Assembly: GCF_003709565.1 (NCBI RefSeq)
Contig: NZ_QNRC01000007.1
Coordinates: 124,001 to 188,000 of the forward strand
Direction: 5' to 3'
DNA from: Paracoccus sigandri
GTDB lineage: Bacteria; Pseudomonadota; Alphaproteobacteria; Rhodobacterales; Rhodobacteraceae
Length of the DNA stretch: 64,000 nt
This document shows positions 61,453 through 64,000 of the stretch, piece after piece (the stretch's first letter is position 1; each line of letters opens with the position of its first letter). The notes beneath the pieces are model-generated. The model saw only the letters and a program-made list of their open reading frames with translations, was not told the origin of the DNA and did no database searches. A program made the position numbers and the translations under genes.

Positions 61453-62655
61453 ATGTCCCTGCCGTTCCCCCGCATCGCCGCCCGACTGACCGCCTTCGCC
61501 GCCACCGGGCTGATCGCCTCGGCCGCCGCCGCGCAGGATTTCAACGCCGCCCCGCCGCATGGCCAGGGCCAGAGCCCGGCCTTCGAGGGCCAGACCCGCG
61601 CGCCGGTCCTGCCTGACCGGGCGCTGAACACCGCGCCGGTGGTCCAGGGGCTGGAACATCCCTGGGGCATGGCCGAACTGCCCGACGGCAGCTGGCTGGT
61701 CACTGAACGGCCCGGCCGGATGCGCCTTGTCGGCGCGGACGGCTCGCTGTCCGAGCCGCTTTCGGGCCTGCCCGAGGTCGACGGGCGTGGCCAGGGCGGG
61801 CTGCTGGATGTGGTGATCGCCGATGATTTCGCCCAGACCCGGCAATTGTGGTGGAGCTTCGCCGAACCGCGCGGCGGCCGCCAGAACGCCACCGCGGTCG
61901 CGACCGGCACGCTGTCGGCCGATGGCTCCGCCATCGAGGGCGCGCGGGTGATCTGGCAGCAGCAGCCCGCCTGGGCCTCGGACAAGCATTTCGGCTCGCG
62001 GCTGGTCTTCGACGGCGCCGGCGGGCTGTTCGTGACCCTGGGCGAACGCTCGGTCACCGATGCGCGCGGGCTGGCCCAGAACGTGACCACGACCATCGGC
62101 AAGGTGGTGCGGATCGACCCGGAAAGCGGCGCGGCGATGGGCGATCCCGGCGTGGCCGAGGCCCTGCCCGAGATCTGGTCCTGGGGCCATCGCAACATCC
62201 AGGGCGCGGCGATGGGACCGGACGGCGCGCTGTGGACCATCGAGCACGGCCCGCGCGGCGGGGACGAGCTGAACCGCCCGCAGGCGGGGCGCAACTATGG
62301 CTGGCCGCTGGTGACCTATGGCGTCGAATACAGCGGCGCCGCCGTGGGCGAGGGCGTCACCCAGATGGAGGGGACCGAGCAGCCGGTCTATTACTGGGAC
62401 CCGGTGATCGCGCCGGGCGACATGGTCTTCTATGACGGCGCGATGTTTGCCGACTGGCAGGGCGATGCGCTGATCGCCGGCCTGGCCGGCGCCATCGTGC
62501 GGCTGGAGATCGCCGATGGCCGCGTCACCGGCGAGGCCCGCCACCTGCAGGGCATCGGCCGCGTCCGCGACGTCGAGGTCGCCAGCGACGGCGCGATCAT
62601 GCTGCTGACCGACGAACGCAACGGCGCGATGATCCGGGTGACGCCGGGCGACTGA
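61453..62655 (+). CDS. PQQ-dependent aldose sugar dehydrogenase-like exported protein
   Basis: A 400-residue periplasmic six-bladed beta-propeller of the glucose/sorbosone dehydrogenase family (YliI-like). Signal LTAFAATGLIASAAAA. LEHPWGMAELPDGSWLVTERPGRMRLV, FVTLGERSVTDARGLAQN, WSWGHRNIQGAAMGPDGALWTIEHGPRGGDELNRP, and GRNYGWPLVTYGVEYSG are conserved. The sugar substrate is not predictable. Monocistronic, with a 143-bp gap upstream. Confidence 0.9.
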   Translation: MSLPFPRIAARLTAFAATGLIASAAAAQDFNAAPPHGQGQSPAFEGQTRAPVLPDRALNTAPVVQGLEHPWGMAELPDGSWLVTERPGRMRLVGADGSLSEPLSGLPEVDGRGQGGLLDVVIADDFAQTRQLWWSFAEPRGGRQNATAVATGTLSADGSAIEGARVIWQQQPAWASDKHFGSRLVFDGAGGLFVTLGERSVTDARGLAQNVTTTIGKVVRIDPESGAAMGDPGVAEALPEIWSWGHRNIQGAAMGPDGALWTIEHGPRGGDELNRPQAGRNYGWPLVTYGVEYSGAAVGEGVTQMEGTEQPVYYWDPVIAPGDMVFYDGAMFADWQGDALIAGLAGAIVRLEIADGRVTGEARHLQGIGRVRDVEVASDGAIMLLTDERNGAMIRVTPGD

Positions 62656-62672
62656 GGCCGCGTCCCGCCGGC

Positions 62673-63044
62673 TCAGACCGGCTTCTGGATGTCGTCCTGG
62701 GCATCCTCGGGCGAGATCCCCAGCGCCTCCAGCCCGGCCTCCAGCAGGTCCGAGAGGCGCGGCTCGCCCATCAGGTAATCCTCGGTCGGGATGGTGCGCT
62801 CGGCGCGGGCGGTCGCGATGGCTTCCTCCAGCTCCTCCGGCTCGAAACTCTCGCGCCCGATCCACATGACGGCGACCAGGCTGGCCTGCTCGTCCTCGTT
62901 CAGCGATTCGATGAAGTCGTGCAATTCGGTCCGGGTGCCGTGCTGCGGGCGGCTGCCCTGATGCGCCCAGGCATTGACGCCGCTGTCATATTCGCGGGCG
63001 CGGATGATGATATGGGCGATCTTGTCGGGGCTGATCTGCAGCAT
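62673..63044 (-). CDS. DUF3775 protein
   Basis: A 123-residue acidic protein with the family segment LQISPDKIAHIIIRAREYDSGVNAW, ELHDFIESLNEDEQASLVAVMWIGRESF, and TIPTEDYLMGEPRLSDLLEAGLEALGISPEDA. No activity is known. ATG at 63044 follows GGAGGTCGCC. Confidence 0.85.
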   Translation of the reverse strand: MLQISPDKIAHIIIRAREYDSGVNAWAHQGSRPQHGTRTELHDFIESLNEDEQASLVAVMWIGRESFEPEELEEAIATARAERTIPTEDYLMGEPRLSDLLEAGLEALGISPEDAQDDIQKPV

Positions 63045-63110
63045 GGCGACCTCCGGGTTCTGCCCCTTTGTCGCGCCGCGCGCGGGCGCGGTCAATGGCG
63101 CTGATACCCG

Positions 63111-63761
63111 TCAGCCGTCGAAGGCATAGCCGAAGCGGGCGATGTCCTCGGCCGCCGCCTCGGCGATGATCGCGGCGCTGGGGCCGTCATAGGCCGCGCG
63201 CCAGTCCTCGCCCCGCCCCAGCCGGTTCGCATGGGGCAGCGGCCCCGGATCGAAGCCCAGCCGGTCGGCCAGCCGCGGCAGGTCCTGCTCCAGATGTTCC
63301 AGCCGCAGGAACAGCGCCGGATGTTCCCGCCCGCCGCCGTCGGACAGATAGTGGCGGGCGGGCAGCGCCATCTGCTGGCGGATCAGCGGCTGGCGCAGGA
63401 AGTCGCGGAATGCCAGCCGACGGGCCAGCTCGACCACCGGATTGGCGAAGTCCTGCCGGCGCAGCCAGCGGTGATAGCTGACCGCCCGCGCCCAGGGATT
63501 GCGCACCGTCGCGACCAGCAGGTAGTCCGCGAAGATCGCCGGATCGACCAGCCCCTCGATGTCGGCCAGCGTGGAATGCTTCCACAGTCGCCCCCTGGAC
63601 GGCGTGCCCTGCACCCGCCTGCGGCGGTTCCGGCCCTTCGGCGTGTCCGACAGGATGATGTCGTCGCGCCCCACCCGCGCTTCCAGCGCAAGGGTCAGCG
63701 AGGTGCCGCCGGTCTTCGGAATATGGACGAAGATATAGCGGTGCCGGTGCGAGACGATCAT
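63111..63761 (-). CDS. Sulfotransferase family protein
   Basis: A 216-residue protein with the 5'-phosphosulfate loop [13 protein letters not shown] near the N-terminus and the 3'-phosphate motif [20 protein letters not shown], the PAPS-binding elements of the sulfotransferase 2 family. Accepting substrate unknown, possibly a polysaccharide. Start overlaps the mutL stop (ATGA), so it is translationally coupled to a mismatch-repair gene, an unexpected pairing. Confidence 0.85.
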   Translation of the reverse strand: MIVSHRHRYIFVHIPKTGGTSLTLALEARVGRDDIILSDTPKGRNRRRRVQGTPSRGRLWKHSTLADIEGLVDPAIFADYLLVATVRNPWARAVSYHRWLRRQDFANPVVELARRLAFRDFLRQPLIRQQMALPARHYLSDGGGREHPALFLRLEHLEQDLPRLADRLGFDPGPLPHANRLGRGEDWRAAYDGPSAAIIAEAAAEDIARFGYAFDG

Positions 63762-64000
63762 CCGCTGCGCCCGAACAGCCTTTCGATATCGCTCAGCCGC
63801 AGCTTCACCCATGTCGGGCGGCCGTGATTGCACTGGCCGGATTTCGGCGTGCGCTCCATCTCGCGCAGAAGCGCGTTCATCTCCTCGGCATTCATCCGGC
63901 GGCCCGAGCGGACCGAGCCGTGGCAGGCCATCGAGGACAGCACCGCGTCGATCCGCCCCCGCAGCCGGTCCGAGGCGCCCTGGTCGGCCAGGTCGTCCAG
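63758..64000 (-). CDS. mutL: MutL DNA mismatch repair protein, C-terminal end (5' part outside window)
   Basis: About 80 residues of the MutL C-terminus; the frame is open to the window edge. [52 protein letters not shown] and [20 protein letters not shown] are the conserved dimerisation/endonuclease-region motifs. Stop overlaps the sulfotransferase start by 4 nt. Confidence 0.92.
   Translation of the reverse strand: MDDLADQGASDRLRGRIDAVLSSMACHGSVRSGRRMNAEEMNALLREMERTPKSGQCNHGRPTWVKLRLSDIERLFGRSG

Noticed and set aside
1-64000. tRNA, rRNA, prophage, GTA structural genes, transposases or toxin-antitoxin pairs
   Set aside because: None seen on either strand; the window reads as ordinary chromosomal backbone with one accessory-looking peptide operon.

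Overview
The window is a GC-rich stretch of alphaproteobacterial chromosome. It most resembles the Rhodobacteraceae, probably Paracoccus-like. The main evidence is a complete regB-senC-regA-hvrA redox cluster. Supporting features are a TsaE-AmgK fusion beside MurU and AddAB, a serC-serA pair with a structured leader, and an FxsA/Tim44/Smr block. I see no rRNA, tRNA, CRISPR array, prophage or insertion sequence. Nearly all of the window is densely packed coding sequence, with many 4-nt ATGA overlaps between genes.

Layout. 1-2917: 3' part of tamB, which contains a regular array of about 99 residues per unit. 2976-7692: redox region, with a PAS protein and regB on the minus strand, and senC, regA and hvrA on the plus strand. 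7749-13064: housekeeping genes (HD hydrolase, secB, fxsA, a Tim44-domain protein, smr, hslUV). 13155-22937: an orphan capsule-type protein, trxA, then the minus-strand run tsaE/amgK-murU-addB-addA. 23047-33513: an SH3 protein, an IclR regulator, and a divergent peptide-utilisation operon (M81 peptidase, five-domain oligopeptide ABC transporter, two M20 peptidases). 34053-36775: exbB-exbD-tonB. 37030-40153: terC with a structured leader, an exoD-like gene and a CNNM/CBS protein. 40188-43245: dapB, rbfA, a phosphodiester glycosidase-like gene and truB.

43356-46566 holds the transglutaminase / alpha-E / ATP-grasp trio. 46837-47672 is an STAS / anti-sigma kinase pair like RbaV/RbaW. 47805-49471 has hspQ, creA-like and a metallophosphoesterase. 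49526-53392 is the serine pathway (serA, serC and divergent serB). 53382-57139 has a nitronate monooxygenase-like gene, an AEC transporter, an MbfA-type membrane ferritin, a TusA-like protein and a DUF2478 protein. 57241-59356 is a tight run of msrC-like, GFA, LysE and RluA genes. 59361-64000 has an MBL hydrolase, saccharopine dehydrogenase, PQQ-type sugar dehydrogenase, DUF3775, a sulfotransferase and the 3' end of mutL.

The least explained elements are RNA- or DNA-level. There is a structured terC leader that appears to hide its own ribosome binding site. A 40-codon ORF bridges terC and exoD with ATGA overlaps on both sides. A GC-rich palindromic repeat family has four copies in gene junctions, one of which supplies the C-terminus of one gene and a start codon for the next. 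A two-block RegA/PrrA-type site lies in the regB/senC divergent promoter region. The best candidate for a poorly described functional system is the M81 peptidase / ABC transporter / M20 peptidase operon with its palindromic operator candidate.
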